DNA of 64,000 nt, taken from Mycobacterium sp. Root135. GTDB taxonomy: Bacteria; Actinomycetota; Actinomycetes; Mycobacteriales; Mycobacteriaceae. Each line of letters opens with the position of its first letter. Within the stretch, counting starts at the first letter, position 1. The translations under genes were made by a program, and so were the position numbers. Location: contig NZ_LMEZ01000006.1 in the NCBI RefSeq assembly GCF_001426545.1, positions 478,220-542,219 on the forward strand, read 5' to 3'. Shown here in pieces: positions 27,342-35,069 of the stretch. The notes under the pieces were generated by a model that did no database searches, was not told the origin of the DNA, and was given only the letters and a program-made list of their open reading frames with translations.

Positions 27342-27847
27342 GTCAGCACTCCGAGGTGGGCGCCGATCCGGCGCGACACGTGGGCCTGGACGGCGAGCCG
27401 ACGGCCGCATCCACTGCAGGCGACGACACCCCCGAGGGGCACCTCCTGCCGGGTCACGGTGCGGCAGTGCGCGCAGTGGACGTCTCGGTGGGCGACGTCG
27501 GTGCTGGCGACGGTGATCTCGTCGTCACCGATCCCGATGCCGAGCGCGTGCGCCCGCAGCCGAAGGCAGGCGTCGGCCGGACCGGCCATCATCAGCCGCC
27601 ACCCGACGCGTGCGGTGGCCACGTCGGCGTCGAGCGCGCGTGTTGCCTCGAGATCGTCGGAGACCAGGTGCACGCCGGGAGCCGACTCTGGATGACGGCC
27701 GGTGATCTGCGCGACCCACTCGGTGGCGGTCGACTCGCCACCCGCGAAGGCGACCACCGTCCAGTACCGGCCCGACACGTCGGCCGGGGCGCGGCGGGGC
27801 GCAACGGCCCACGGGGGCACGCTGGTGAACTCGATGGCGGGCGTCAT
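27338..27847 (-). CDS. dimethylamine monooxygenase subunit DmmA-like protein
   Basis: A 169-residue protein with a C-terminal zinc-ribbon or rubredoxin-like pair of CxxC motifs (Cys125/128 and Cys144/147 in HCAHC and ACSGCG). The N-terminal part (RYWTVVAFAGGES, RVGWRLMMAGPAD) looks like a small alpha/beta domain. The arrangement and neighbours match the DmmA subunit of the oxidative N-demethylase. I chose the ATG at 27847; a GTG at 27871 is possible but neither has a strong ribosome-binding site. Its stop overlaps the reductase start. Confidence 0.72.
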   Translation of the reverse strand: MTPAIEFTSVPPWAVAPRRAPADVSGRYWTVVAFAGGESTATEWVAQITGRHPESAPGVHLVSDDLEATRALDADVATARVGWRLMMAGPADACLRLRAHALGIGIGDDEITVASTDVAHRDVHCAHCRTVTRQEVPLGGVVACSGCGRRLAVQAHVSRRIGAHLGVLT

Positions 27848-27880
27848 GGCGGTCTGCTTCGAGGAAACCACACATCCGGG

Positions 27881-29245
27881 TCAGGGGCGCGGGTGGCGCG
27901 GCGCCCATCCTGCCAAGGCCACCGCACCGGCGCCCACCAGCGAGATCGCCGCCGACACGGCGACCGCCACGTTCCAGCCGGCGGCCAGGTCGTCGCCGAC
28001 GTGGGTGGCGATGACGACGAAGGAGGTAATGCCGACCGCCGCGCCGAAGTAGCGGGCCGTGTTGTTGGCCCCGCTGCCCATCGCGGCCCGGTCGGCGTGC
28101 ACGCTGGCGACGGCCTCGCGCCCCAGCAGGGCGTTGAGCAGACCGGTCGCGACGCCCGCCACGAACAACGACGGAACGAGTCGCCACGGGCTGGATTCGG
28201 CCGTCACTCCGAAGCCGAGCGCCTGGCCGGCCGCCACGACGACGAGGGCGACGGCGATCGGCATGGGGCCGGTCATCGGATGCCGGATGAGTCGGGACAG
28301 GAAGGCCGTCACCACGCTGGTGCCGGACCACACCACGACCAGGAGACTGGCAGGCCAGATGCCGGCTCGCAGTCCCGTCTGGGCCAGTGTCGGAACGAAC
28401 GACACGGTGGCGATGACGCCGGCGCCCAGGACGAAGGAGCCGATGGTGGCCGCCCGGAAGCGGTTGTGGCGAAGCAGCTTCGGCTCGACGAGGGGGTCGC
28501 GGACTCGGGTCTCCACGACTCCGAAGCCGATCAACGCCAGCAGCCCGGCGGCGCCGAGCACCACCGACGTCAGGTGGATCCCGTTGCGCCCAAGGGTCAG
28601 TGCGCACACCAGCAGAATCATGGCCGAGGCGAACAAGCCCAGTCCGCCGCCGTCGAGCCGGCGTCGACCGGCTGCGCGTGACTCGCCGATGCGGGTCAGA
28701 CTGGGCCACAGCATGATCAGCGCGACCGCTGCGACGGCCAGATACGGTCCGCGCCAGTGCGCCGCCCCGACGGCGGCGGACAGCACCGCGCCCACCGTGA
28801 TTCCCAGGCCGACGCTGGTGCCCCACACCGCGGTCGCGTGGGTACGGCGGCGCGGCTCGGTGAAGTCGTGGGCCAGGATCGCAAGACCGCAGGCCAGCAC
28901 CGCCGCTCCGCCCACTCCCTCGAGCACGCGACCCGCGACGAATCCCACCGCCTCCCAGGCCACGCCGCAGGCGACGGCCCCGATCGCCATCGCGACGAGC
29001 CCGGCCAGGTAGACGCGACGGCGGCCCACGTTGTCACCGACGACGCCCGCGGCGAGCAGGCCCGCGGCCAGGCCGACCGACATGGAGTTGAGCAGCCACG
29101 GTCCCGCGGCGACCCCGGCCGCGAGCCCGGCCACCGTCGCCGTCAGCGTCGCCATCGGCGTGACGTAGGTGACCAGCACCAGCGCCGTGCCCGCCGCGAT
29201 CGGAACGAGCGACGTGACGTCGGCCTTAACAGGTTTGATTTTCAA
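27881..29245 (-). CDS. MFS transporter (DHA2-like drug/solute exporter)
   Basis: A multi-pass transporter of about 454 residues with 12 or more hydrophobic segments, the loop-2 signature GLLAAGVVGDNVGRRRVYL, and a repeated DPLVEPKLL loop typical of DHA2-type exporters. The TTG at 29245 follows AGGAG by five bases and is my choice; a GTG at 29251 overlaps that AGGAG. It diverges from an HxlR regulator with only about 24 bases between the two start codons, and a palindrome covers its first codons, so it is probably the regulator's target. Confidence 0.85.
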   Translation of the reverse strand: MKIKPVKADVTSLVPIAAGTALVLVTYVTPMATLTATVAGLAAGVAAGPWLLNSMSVGLAAGLLAAGVVGDNVGRRRVYLAGLVAMAIGAVACGVAWEAVGFVAGRVLEGVGGAAVLACGLAILAHDFTEPRRRTHATAVWGTSVGLGITVGAVLSAAVGAAHWRGPYLAVAAVALIMLWPSLTRIGESRAAGRRRLDGGGLGLFASAMILLVCALTLGRNGIHLTSVVLGAAGLLALIGFGVVETRVRDPLVEPKLLRHNRFRAATIGSFVLGAGVIATVSFVPTLAQTGLRAGIWPASLLVVVWSGTSVVTAFLSRLIRHPMTGPMPIAVALVVVAAGQALGFGVTAESSPWRLVPSLFVAGVATGLLNALLGREAVASVHADRAAMGSGANNTARYFGAAVGITSFVVIATHVGDDLAAGWNVAVAVSAAISLVGAGAVALAGWAPRHPRP

Positions 29246-29247
29246 AC
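29233..29247. promoter_or_regulatory. palindrome GTTTGATTTTCAAAC, probable HxlR operator
   Basis: A perfect inverted repeat, GTTTGA-TTT-TCAAAC, overlapping the first codons of the MFS gene and 23 bases before the HxlR start. Its AT-rich sequence stands out from the surrounding GC-rich DNA. A regulator bound here would affect both divergent genes. Confidence 0.6.
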
Positions 29248-29269
29248 TCACTCCTGGCACGCTAACACC

Positions 29270-29659
29270 GTGTCGACCACACCGCTCGCCGATCTCGCGG
29301 GCCGACCCTGTCCGATCGCCGCCGCGATGACCGTCGTCGGTGAGAAGTGGGCGTTGCTCGTCGTCCGCGAAATTGCGCTCGGCGCTTGCCGATTCGGTGA
29401 CATCGTGGCGGGCACCGGCGCGCCGCGCGACCGGATCGCCGCCCGGCTCAAGACGTTGGAGGCGGCGGGCATCGTCGACCGGACCAGCTATCAGGAACAT
29501 CCCCGGCGCGACGAGTACGGGCTGACCGCGTCGGGCCGCGGCCTGCTACCCGTGCTGGACGCGCTGCTGACCTGGGGCGCCGAGCACGCCGTGGCCCCGG
29601 ACGACCCGCTGCGCCGCAACCGCTACCGCCGCTTCACCCGACCCCAGGAGACCACGTGA
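29270..29659 (+). CDS. HxlR-family winged-helix regulator
   Basis: A 129-residue HxlR regulator. The family start GRPCPIAAAMTVVGEKWALLVV (with the conserved cysteine) is at about residues 9-30, and the winged helix continues through RIAARLKTLEAAGIVDR and a C-terminal LTASGRGL. Such regulators sense thiols, aldehydes or oxidants. The GTG start has no ribosome-binding site and is probably leaderless. Its stop overlaps the thioesterase start as GTGA. Confidence 0.9.
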   Translation: MSTTPLADLAGRPCPIAAAMTVVGEKWALLVVREIALGACRFGDIVAGTGAPRDRIAARLKTLEAAGIVDRTSYQEHPRRDEYGLTASGRGLLPVLDALLTWGAEHAVAPDDPLRRNRYRRFTRPQETT

Positions 29660-30177
29660 CCGACGCCGAAGGATGGGGCGAGAAGCGCTCGAAGGTCGTC
29701 ACCTGGCACGACCCCGCACCCACCACCGCCAAGGGCCTGTCCATGGCGGGCGTCGACTACCTGCGGGCAATCGTCGACGGGACGCTGCCGCCGCCACCGA
29801 TCTCGGGCCTGATGACGTTCGCGATGGCATCAGTCGAGCCCGGCCGCGTCGTCTTCACCTGCGAACCCGACGACTCGGCCTACAACCCCATCGGCGCGGT
29901 GCACGGCGGATTGGTCTGCACCCTGCTGGACTCGGTAGCCGGCTGCGCCTTGCACAGCACGTTGCCGCAGGGCAAGGGCTACACGTCCATCGAGATCAAG
30001 GTCAACTACCTCAAGGGCGTTCGGACCTCCAGCGGACCGCTGACCGCGACCGGCACCGTCGTCAAGGCCGGGTCCCGCGTCGGCTTCACCGAGGGTGTCG
30101 TCACCGACGCGTCCGGAGCGATCGTCGCGACGGCGACGAGCACCCTGCTGGTGTTCGACCTCCCGTCGCCGGGCTAG
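29656..30177 (+). CDS. PaaI-family hotdog thioesterase
   Basis: A 173-residue hotdog-fold acyl-CoA thioesterase. The catalytic loop NPIGAVHGGLVCTLLDSVAG at about residues 76-95 and the TSIEIKVNYLKGV strand are characteristic. It hydrolyses short, probably aromatic or branched, acyl-CoA esters. It is coupled by GTGA overlap to the HxlR gene and is followed after nine bases by a flavin monooxygenase. Confidence 0.9.
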   Translation: MTDAEGWGEKRSKVVTWHDPAPTTAKGLSMAGVDYLRAIVDGTLPPPPISGLMTFAMASVEPGRVVFTCEPDDSAYNPIGAVHGGLVCTLLDSVAGCALHSTLPQGKGYTSIEIKVNYLKGVRTSSGPLTATGTVVKAGSRVGFTEGVVTDASGAIVATATSTLLVFDLPSPG

Positions 30178-30186
30178 CGTCGAGCC

Positions 30187-31359
30187 GTGAGCCGACGCTT
30201 CCTCGTCATCGGCGCCGGCATCTCCGGACTGGCGACCGCCGTCGCGTTGCAGCGTCGAGGCCACGACGTCACCGTCCTCGAGGAACGCGTCGACGCCTCG
30301 TCGGGCACGGCGATCAGCATCTGGCCCAACGCCTTGGCCGCCCTGGACCGCATCGGCCTCGGCGACGCCGTCCGCGAGTCGGGTGGGCGGGTGTCCGCCG
30401 GCGCGATGCGATGGTCGGACGGCACGTGGCTGCGGCGGCCCTCCCCCGAACGGATCGTCGCCGCACTCGGTGAGCCGTTGGTGGTGGTGCGGCGGTCGGT
30501 GTTGACCCGAATCCTTGCTGATGCGCTCACCGAGGGCACCGTCGAATCAGGTTTGGCGGCAAGCGAACTCGTCCTCACCGCCACGGGTGTCAGGGTGACG
30601 ACGTCGGACGGTGGCACCCGTGAGGTTGCCGCAGTCGTCGGCGCCGACGGCATCGGTTCCATGGTGGCCCGCCATCTGAACGGAACCCTCCGCCGCCGAT
30701 ACGCCGGCTACACCGCGTGGCGCGGCATCGCCGAATTCGCGTTGGACCCCGATCTTGCCGGCGAAACAGTGGGCGTGGGAACCGAATTCGGGCACGTACC
30801 GCTCGGCGCGACGCACACCTATTGGTTCGGCACCGAACGTCAACCCGAGGGAAGCGTCGCCCCCGCGGGCGAACTCGCCCACCTCAGGTCCAGGTACGGC
30901 AGCTGGGTCGACCCCGTTCCCGCGCTGCTGGCGGCCACCGACCCGGCCGACGTCCTGCGCAACGACCTCTACGACCGCGAGCCGGCGCGCCAATGGTGGC
31001 GCGGGCCCGTCGTCCTGGTCGGCGACGCCGCGCATCCGATGCGACCCCACCTCGGCCAGGGCGGCTGCCAGGGCTTGGAGGACGCCGCCACGCTGGCGCA
31101 CTGCGTCGACGCGGTCGACGATCTGCCGGGGGCGTTCGCCCGGTTCACCGAGCTGCGGCGCCCGCGGACGACGGCGTTGGCCCGCGAGTCACGATTGTTC
31201 GGCCGAGTCGTCAACGCGCGGCCCGTGCTCCTCGGCGCCGCGGCGATGCGCGCGTCGGCCGTCGTTCCCGAGGCAGTCCTTCGGCGGCATCTGGCCTCGG
31301 TGGCCGGGCGCGCGGCCTTCGTCCTCAGCTCCGACCGGTCAGAGCGCCCATCGGGTTGA
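30187..31359 (+). CDS. FAD-dependent monooxygenase (aromatic hydroxylase type)
   Basis: A 390-residue group A flavin monooxygenase. The FAD-binding VIGAGISGLATAVAL lies at about residues 7-21, and the GD motif VLVGDAAHPMRPHLGQGG near residue 280 contacts the ribityl chain. It hydroxylates a small, often aromatic, substrate with NAD(P)H. It is probably co-transcribed with the HxlR and thioesterase genes. The last 35 bases overlap the convergent Rpf gene. Confidence 0.88.
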   Translation: MSRRFLVIGAGISGLATAVALQRRGHDVTVLEERVDASSGTAISIWPNALAALDRIGLGDAVRESGGRVSAGAMRWSDGTWLRRPSPERIVAALGEPLVVVRRSVLTRILADALTEGTVESGLAASELVLTATGVRVTTSDGGTREVAAVVGADGIGSMVARHLNGTLRRRYAGYTAWRGIAEFALDPDLAGETVGVGTEFGHVPLGATHTYWFGTERQPEGSVAPAGELAHLRSRYGSWVDPVPALLAATDPADVLRNDLYDREPARQWWRGPVVLVGDAAHPMRPHLGQGGCQGLEDAATLAHCVDAVDDLPGAFARFTELRRPRTTALARESRLFGRVVNARPVLLGAAAMRASAVVPEAVLRRHLASVAGRAAFVLSSDRSERPSG

Positions 31360-31840
31360 GCAGGGCCGAGCACATCTGGCGGGGGTTGATGAAGCCGAGC
31401 AGACCCTTGGTGGGCATCGCCTGGCAGCCGGTCGCCGGCTGAGCGGGCGCGGGGCTGATCGACGAGACGTTCCACACGGCGGGGGTGCCGCCCTTGGCGC
31501 CGCACTTGGGCCAGGCGCCCGGGCCCTGGCTGACGAGGACGTTCTCCGCGACGCGGATCTGTTCGGCGCGCGACGCCGTGGCGGGAGATCCGACGCCGCC
31601 GTTGGAGCTCCAGGTGGCCGGCTTGAACTGCAGCCCGCCGTAGTGTCCGTTCCCCGTGCTGGCAGCCCAGTTTCCGCCCGACTCGCACTGTGCGACGGCG
31701 TCCCAGTTCATCGAATCCGCATGGGCGTTGCCTGCGGACATTCCTGTCGATATCGCCATGATGACGATCGCGAATGCGCCGGTCAGCAGAACGAGCTTCA
31801 GGCCCCTGACAACTGAGGTGCGGTTTCCCTGGATTTTCAC
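31325..31840 (-). CDS. resuscitation-promoting factor (transglycosylase-like), C-terminally extended
   Basis: A 171-residue secreted peptidoglycan hydrolase. A signal peptide covers about residues 1-40, ending in GNAHA. The Rpf domain follows (MNWDAVAQCESGGNW with the catalytic Glu, NGHYGGLQFKPATW, EQIRVAENVLVSQGPGAWPKCG), then a C-terminal extension of about 60 residues with three cysteines, absent from the neighbouring paralogue. The GTG at 31840 is preceded by GGGGAAGGA at eight bases, better than the GTG at 31870. It lies downstream of the rpfE-like gene and its terminator, so it has its own promoter. Confidence 0.92.
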   Translation of the reverse strand: MKIQGNRTSVVRGLKLVLLTGAFAIVIMAISTGMSAGNAHADSMNWDAVAQCESGGNWAASTGNGHYGGLQFKPATWSSNGGVGSPATASRAEQIRVAENVLVSQGPGAWPKCGAKGGTPAVWNVSSISPAPAQPATGCQAMPTKGLLGFINPRQMCSALLNPMGALTGRS

Positions 31841-31895
31841 GAGTGCGGTCCTTCCCCGACCGGTTGACACGAGGACCGCGGTAGCCCGTGGCTAA

Positions 31896-31908
31896 TTGAC
31901 GCGGTCAA
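31896..31908. promoter_or_regulatory. palindrome upstream of the extended Rpf gene
   Basis: TTGACGCGGTCAA is a perfect inverted repeat (TTGAC-GCG-GTCAA), nested in a wider repeat CCCGT ... ACGGG. It lies about 55 bases before the Rpf start codon, in promoter or leader position. Confidence 0.4.
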
Positions 31909-32005
31909 CGGGTAATTCGTGGGGTCGATCACATGCGTTACAGAAGCGACGAAAGTTCTTTACCGATACGTGATGGAAGCCAGAGAAAGCTGAGGTAGAA
32001 GGGTC

Positions 32006-32041
32006 AAATGAGAAAGCAGCGCCGGGCGTGTCGCCCAGCGC
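32006..32041 (-). terminator. intrinsic terminator after rpfE
   Basis: The minus strand forms a stem GCGCTGGGCG / CGCCCGGCGC with an ACA loop, followed by the T-rich TGCTTTCTCATTT. It lies 25 bases after the rpfE stop and separates the two Rpf genes. Confidence 0.8.
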
Positions 32042-32066
32042 CGCTCTCGCAGGCTCGTTCGTCGAG

Positions 32067-32402
32067 TTACCCGCGACGTCCGCAGACCGGCCAGGCGCCG
32101 ATGCCCTGGCTCCTCAGCACGTTGTTGGCCACCCGGATCTGCTCATCCTTGCTGGCCTGGTGCGGCGAACCGTTGCCTCCGTTGGAGCGCCAGGTGCTCA
32201 TCGTGAACTGCAGGCCTCCGTAGTAACCGTTGCCCGTGGCGGTCGACCAGTTGCCACCCGACTCGCAGGCCGCGACGGCATCCCAGTTCACGCCGCCGTC
32301 CGCATTCGCGGTACCGGCTCCCATCAGCAGTGACGCCATCGGAGCCACGGTGAGCGCCCCGGCGATGGTGGCCATACCAAACGTTTTGCGGATGAACTTC
32401 AA
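32067..32402 (-). CDS. rpfE: resuscitation-promoting factor RpfE-like
   Basis: A 111-residue secreted Rpf: a signal peptide to about residue 34 (ending TANA), then the Rpf lysozyme-like domain with VNWDAVAACESGGNW (catalytic Glu), NGYYGGLQFTMSTW and the RpfE-type end QGIGAWPVCGRRG. It cleaves peptidoglycan and helps dormant cells resume growth. It lacks the proline-rich linker of M. tuberculosis RpfE. I chose TTG at 32402, six bases after AAAGGA; a GTG at 32420 would include that site in the coding sequence. A riboswitch-like leader precedes it. Confidence 0.93.
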   Translation of the reverse strand: MKFIRKTFGMATIAGALTVAPMASLLMGAGTANADGGVNWDAVAACESGGNWSTATGNGYYGGLQFTMSTWRSNGGNGSPHQASKDEQIRVANNVLRSQGIGAWPVCGRRG

Positions 32403-32436
32403 CTTCTGTCCTTTCGCCACGCGCGCACCAAGGACA

Positions 32437-32453
32437 CCCGCGCCAGGCGCGGG
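32437..32453 (-). promoter_or_regulatory. hairpin between riboswitch and rpfE start
   Basis: CCCGCGCC paired with GGCGCGGG is a perfect stem about 20 bases upstream of the rpfE ribosome-binding site. It lacks a clear T-run, so it may be an expression-platform or mRNA-stability element. Confidence 0.45.
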
Positions 32454-32605
32454 CGTGAATGCCTGTTAGACAGGCGAGATGTTGGGTCGGGCCGTCTCGG
32501 TCGGGCACGACAGCGGGCGGCTCGAAGGGCCACGCCGGGAGTTCACCCGGCGGCGGTCACGACACCGGAAGTGCTCCCGGGCCCTGTGCCGCCCCACTCA
32601 CACGC
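32450..32605 (-). ncRNA. probable c-di-AMP (ydaO/yuaA-type) riboswitch upstream of rpfE
   Basis: The rpfE leader on the minus strand contains, in order, GTGGGGCGGCAC, GCCGCCGGGTGAACTCCCGG, TTCGAGCCGCCCG, CCGACCCAACAT and CTAACAGGC. The order and the GGTGAA, GAGCCGCCCG and AACAGGC pieces resemble actinobacterial ydaO leaders that I know upstream of rpf genes. Established knowledge: in Streptomyces this riboswitch controls rpfA by c-di-AMP-dependent attenuation. The boundaries are approximate. A covariance-model search (Rfam RF00379) would decide. Confidence 0.62.
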
Positions 32606-32801
32606 TGGTTCGTGGTTTGTGTTTCATTTGCTCCGTTTCAGGAGACACATGAAAGGTACAAACGATCCCTGCGAAAACGAAACCTGCCGCGGCGGGTGTC
32701 GCCGTTCGATAACGATCCGATAACGGCCGATGTCGCCGGCATCGTTGCAGGTCACTGCGACGATCGGCGGACCAACACGAAGCGTTACACGATACGGAAA
32801 T

Positions 32802-32817
32802 CGTGAGCCAAATCACG
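32802..32817. promoter_or_regulatory. CRP-like binding site upstream of rpfE
   Basis: CGTGAGCCAAATCACG is a perfect CRP-type palindrome (GTGA-N6-TCAC). In M. tuberculosis the CRP protein Rv3676 is reported to control rpfA. Here it lies about 200 bases upstream of the riboswitch start, suited to promoter control of the same transcript. Confidence 0.6.
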
Positions 32818-33433
32818 CCGTGATTGTGACCTGGCGCACGCATTCGCAACCACACACGCCACATTCATCACTCAGAGTGGCTCTCTTGCAGCATGATTGG
32901 CGACGAGCCGGAGTTCAGTGCTCAATTCGTTCGCTGAGACTCCAGGAACCAAGTACCGCGGCGCTGGTCCAAACCATATGTCCAACAATCGATTACATAG
33001 GTACCGGGCAGACGGCACCGCGGCGGTGGACGTCGACATGGACCTCTGTTGTCCGTGACATCTACTTCTCGACAACGTCTTTGACGGACTACATGCACAC
33101 GGTGTCCGCCTGGGGGTCGACCCCTTCGTGACCGCCGCAGCGCCCGCACCCCCGAAAGAAGACCGGGAAAGTCCGCACCCATGACCACGGAAATCCGCGA
33201 AGCCAATGCGCCACTCCGACTTTCGCTCACTACATGCCCGCCGGGGTCACCAAACATGTTGTACGACAACGATATACGATCGCGCACCGGAACAGGCACA
33301 TCCGAGGCTCGTCTCGTGCAGATCACGAATTAAGGCACGAATAACGCGCAATTACGTCACTTGATTGGCGGATAAAAGCGCTATCCGAGAAATGGGCCGC
33401 CGTTGCCGTCACAATTGACCATTTGCTGGGCCG
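32818..33433. other. gene-free region between the rpfE promoter and mobA
   Basis: 616 bases with lower GC than the surroundings. The short open frames on both strands have poor codon usage and no recognisable product. It holds AT-rich promoter-like sequence with a GTTGTACGACAAC palindrome (33258-33270) next to GATATACGAT. No tRNA or known RNA family was recognised. Confidence 0.5.
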
Positions 33434-34021
33434 TCACCCCAGATCGGCGGGGGCGTTCACGTTCGCCAACGCGCGCTGCTCGGCCATCACGACGCGCTGG
33501 GCGTCGACGACGTCGACCAGCGCACGCATGCTGCGCTCGCCGGCGGCCACCAACGCGTCGGCCCGCGCCGCGAGGTCGGTCCGGTAGACACCGGCCAGGT
33601 AGTGGTCGCGGCCGTCCCACGGGAGCACCACGTCGGCACCCAGCCGCAGGGACGGGCCCACCAGCTCGTCGATCAGGTCCACGGTGAGATACGGCATGTC
33701 GACGGCGCAGACGAAGGCACGTTCCAGGCCGGCGTCGGCCGCGGCGCGAAGACCCCTGGCCGTGGCCAAAAGAGGTCCGACGCCACGGACGTCGTCACGC
33801 AGCACTTCGGCGTCGAGGGTGGGCAACGGCTGACCCGGTGCCGCCACCACGAAGACCGGTGAGCAGCGGCCGGAGAGCGTCAGCACCGCCTGTTCGACGA
33901 AGGTGCGACCGGCGATCTCCAGCGTCGCCTTGTCGCGGCCCATTCGCCTCGAGGCTCCGCCCGCCAGGACGATGCCGGCGAGCGGAGTACTGCTATTCGA
34001 CGTTCCAGGTGTCCTTGCCAC
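33434..34021 (-). CDS. mobA: molybdenum cofactor guanylyltransferase MobA
   Basis: Transfers GMP to molybdopterin for enzymes using the bis-MGD form. The 195-residue nucleotidyltransferase has the GTP-binding start LAGIVLAGGASRRMGRDKATL at about residues 14-34 and the metal site AVDMPYL. No start codon exists between the korB stop and the conserved LAGIVLAGG, so the GTG at 34021 inside korB is used, a 29-base overlap. It is the last gene of the korA-korB-mobA run. Confidence 0.92.
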   Translation of the reverse strand: MARTPGTSNSSTPLAGIVLAGGASRRMGRDKATLEIAGRTFVEQAVLTLSGRCSPVFVVAAPGQPLPTLDAEVLRDDVRGVGPLLATARGLRAAADAGLERAFVCAVDMPYLTVDLIDELVGPSLRLGADVVLPWDGRDHYLAGVYRTDLAARADALVAAGERSMRALVDVVDAQRVVMAEQRALANVNAPADLG

Positions 34022-35069
34022 GAAGCAAGGATTGCAGAGCGGAGGTGTCGTGGGGCCTGGATTCCATCGCAGAGGTCACCTGATTGCGTGCCATCTCGTC
34101 ATACGTCGGGCGGCTCACCTGACGGAAGATGCCCATGACCGTGTGTTCGAGGTTCTGCTCGGAGAGGCGCGACAATGCGAACGCGTACGCCGGATCGTCG
34201 ATCGTGGCGTCGTGCACCACGATCTCGTCGGCCGACACGTCGGCGGTCTTGGCGACCTCAAGGCCGAAGCCGGACTTCACGACGCAGTACGCGCCGTCGG
34301 TGCCGAATGTGATCGGTTCCCCGTGCTTCACGTTGACCAGCCGGTCCTCGGAGCCCTCCTTGCGGAGCGCGTCGAAGGAGCCGTCGTTGAAGATCGGGCA
34401 GTCCTGCATGATTTCGACGAGCGCCGCACCGCGGTGGCTGGCGGCTGCCCGCAGCACCTCGGTCAGGCCCTTCTTGTCCGAGTCCAGCGCACGACCGACG
34501 AACGTCGCCTCCGCCCCGAGTGCCAGTGACACCGGGTTGAAGGGGTGGTCGATGGAGCCCATGGGCGAGGTCTTGGTGACCTTGCCGACCTCGGAGGTCG
34601 GCGAGTACTGGCCCTTCGTCAAACCGTAGATCCGGTTGTTGAACAGCAGGATCGTGATGTTGACGTTGCGGCGCAGCGCGTGGATCAGGTGGTTGCCGCC
34701 GATCGACAGCGCGTCGCCGTCACCGGTGACGACCCACACCGACAGGTCGTCGCGGGCCAGTGCCAGGCCGGTGGCGAAGGTCGGGGCGCGGCCGTGGATC
34801 GAGTGCAGGCCGTAGGTCTCGAGGTAGTACGGGAACCGGCTGGAGCAGCCGATGCCGCTGACGAACACCATGTTCTCGCGCTTGAGCCCGAGCTCGGGCA
34901 GGAAGCTGCGGATGGTGTTGAGGATGACGTAGTCACCGCAGCCGGGGCACCAGCGCACTTCCTGGTCGCTGGCGAAGTCCTTGGACTTCTGCGGCTGGTC
35001 GGTCGTCGGCACACCGCTGATCTTGGTGAGCGCCGTCAGTCCCAGATCCGAACCAATCAGGTCGGTCAT
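33993..35069 (-). CDS. korB: 2-oxoglutarate:ferredoxin oxidoreductase, beta subunit
   Basis: The 358-residue thiamine-diphosphate-binding subunit of a CoA-dependent 2-oxoglutarate:ferredoxin oxidoreductase, an alternative to the 2-oxoglutarate dehydrogenase step. RWCPGCGDY near residue 40 and SGIGCSSRF supply the conserved cysteines, and GDGDALSIGGNH with the later NN is the ThDP/Mg motif. The ATG overlaps the korA stop as ATGA. Confidence 0.96.
   Translation of the reverse strand: MTDLIGSDLGLTALTKISGVPTTDQPQKSKDFASDQEVRWCPGCGDYVILNTIRSFLPELGLKRENMVFVSGIGCSSRFPYYLETYGLHSIHGRAPTFATGLALARDDLSVWVVTGDGDALSIGGNHLIHALRRNVNITILLFNNRIYGLTKGQYSPTSEVGKVTKTSPMGSIDHPFNPVSLALGAEATFVGRALDSDKKGLTEVLRAAASHRGAALVEIMQDCPIFNDGSFDALRKEGSEDRLVNVKHGEPITFGTDGAYCVVKSGFGLEVAKTADVSADEIVVHDATIDDPAYAFALSRLSEQNLEHTVMGIFRQVSRPTYDEMARNQVTSAMESRPHDTSALQSLLRGKDTWNVE

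Noticed and set aside
32730..33131. 133-codon plus-strand open frame in the rpfE-mobA gap
   Set aside because: The composition (many Ser, Thr, His and rare codons) is unlike the neighbouring genes, and it overlaps the CRP-like site. No similarity to a known protein was recognised.
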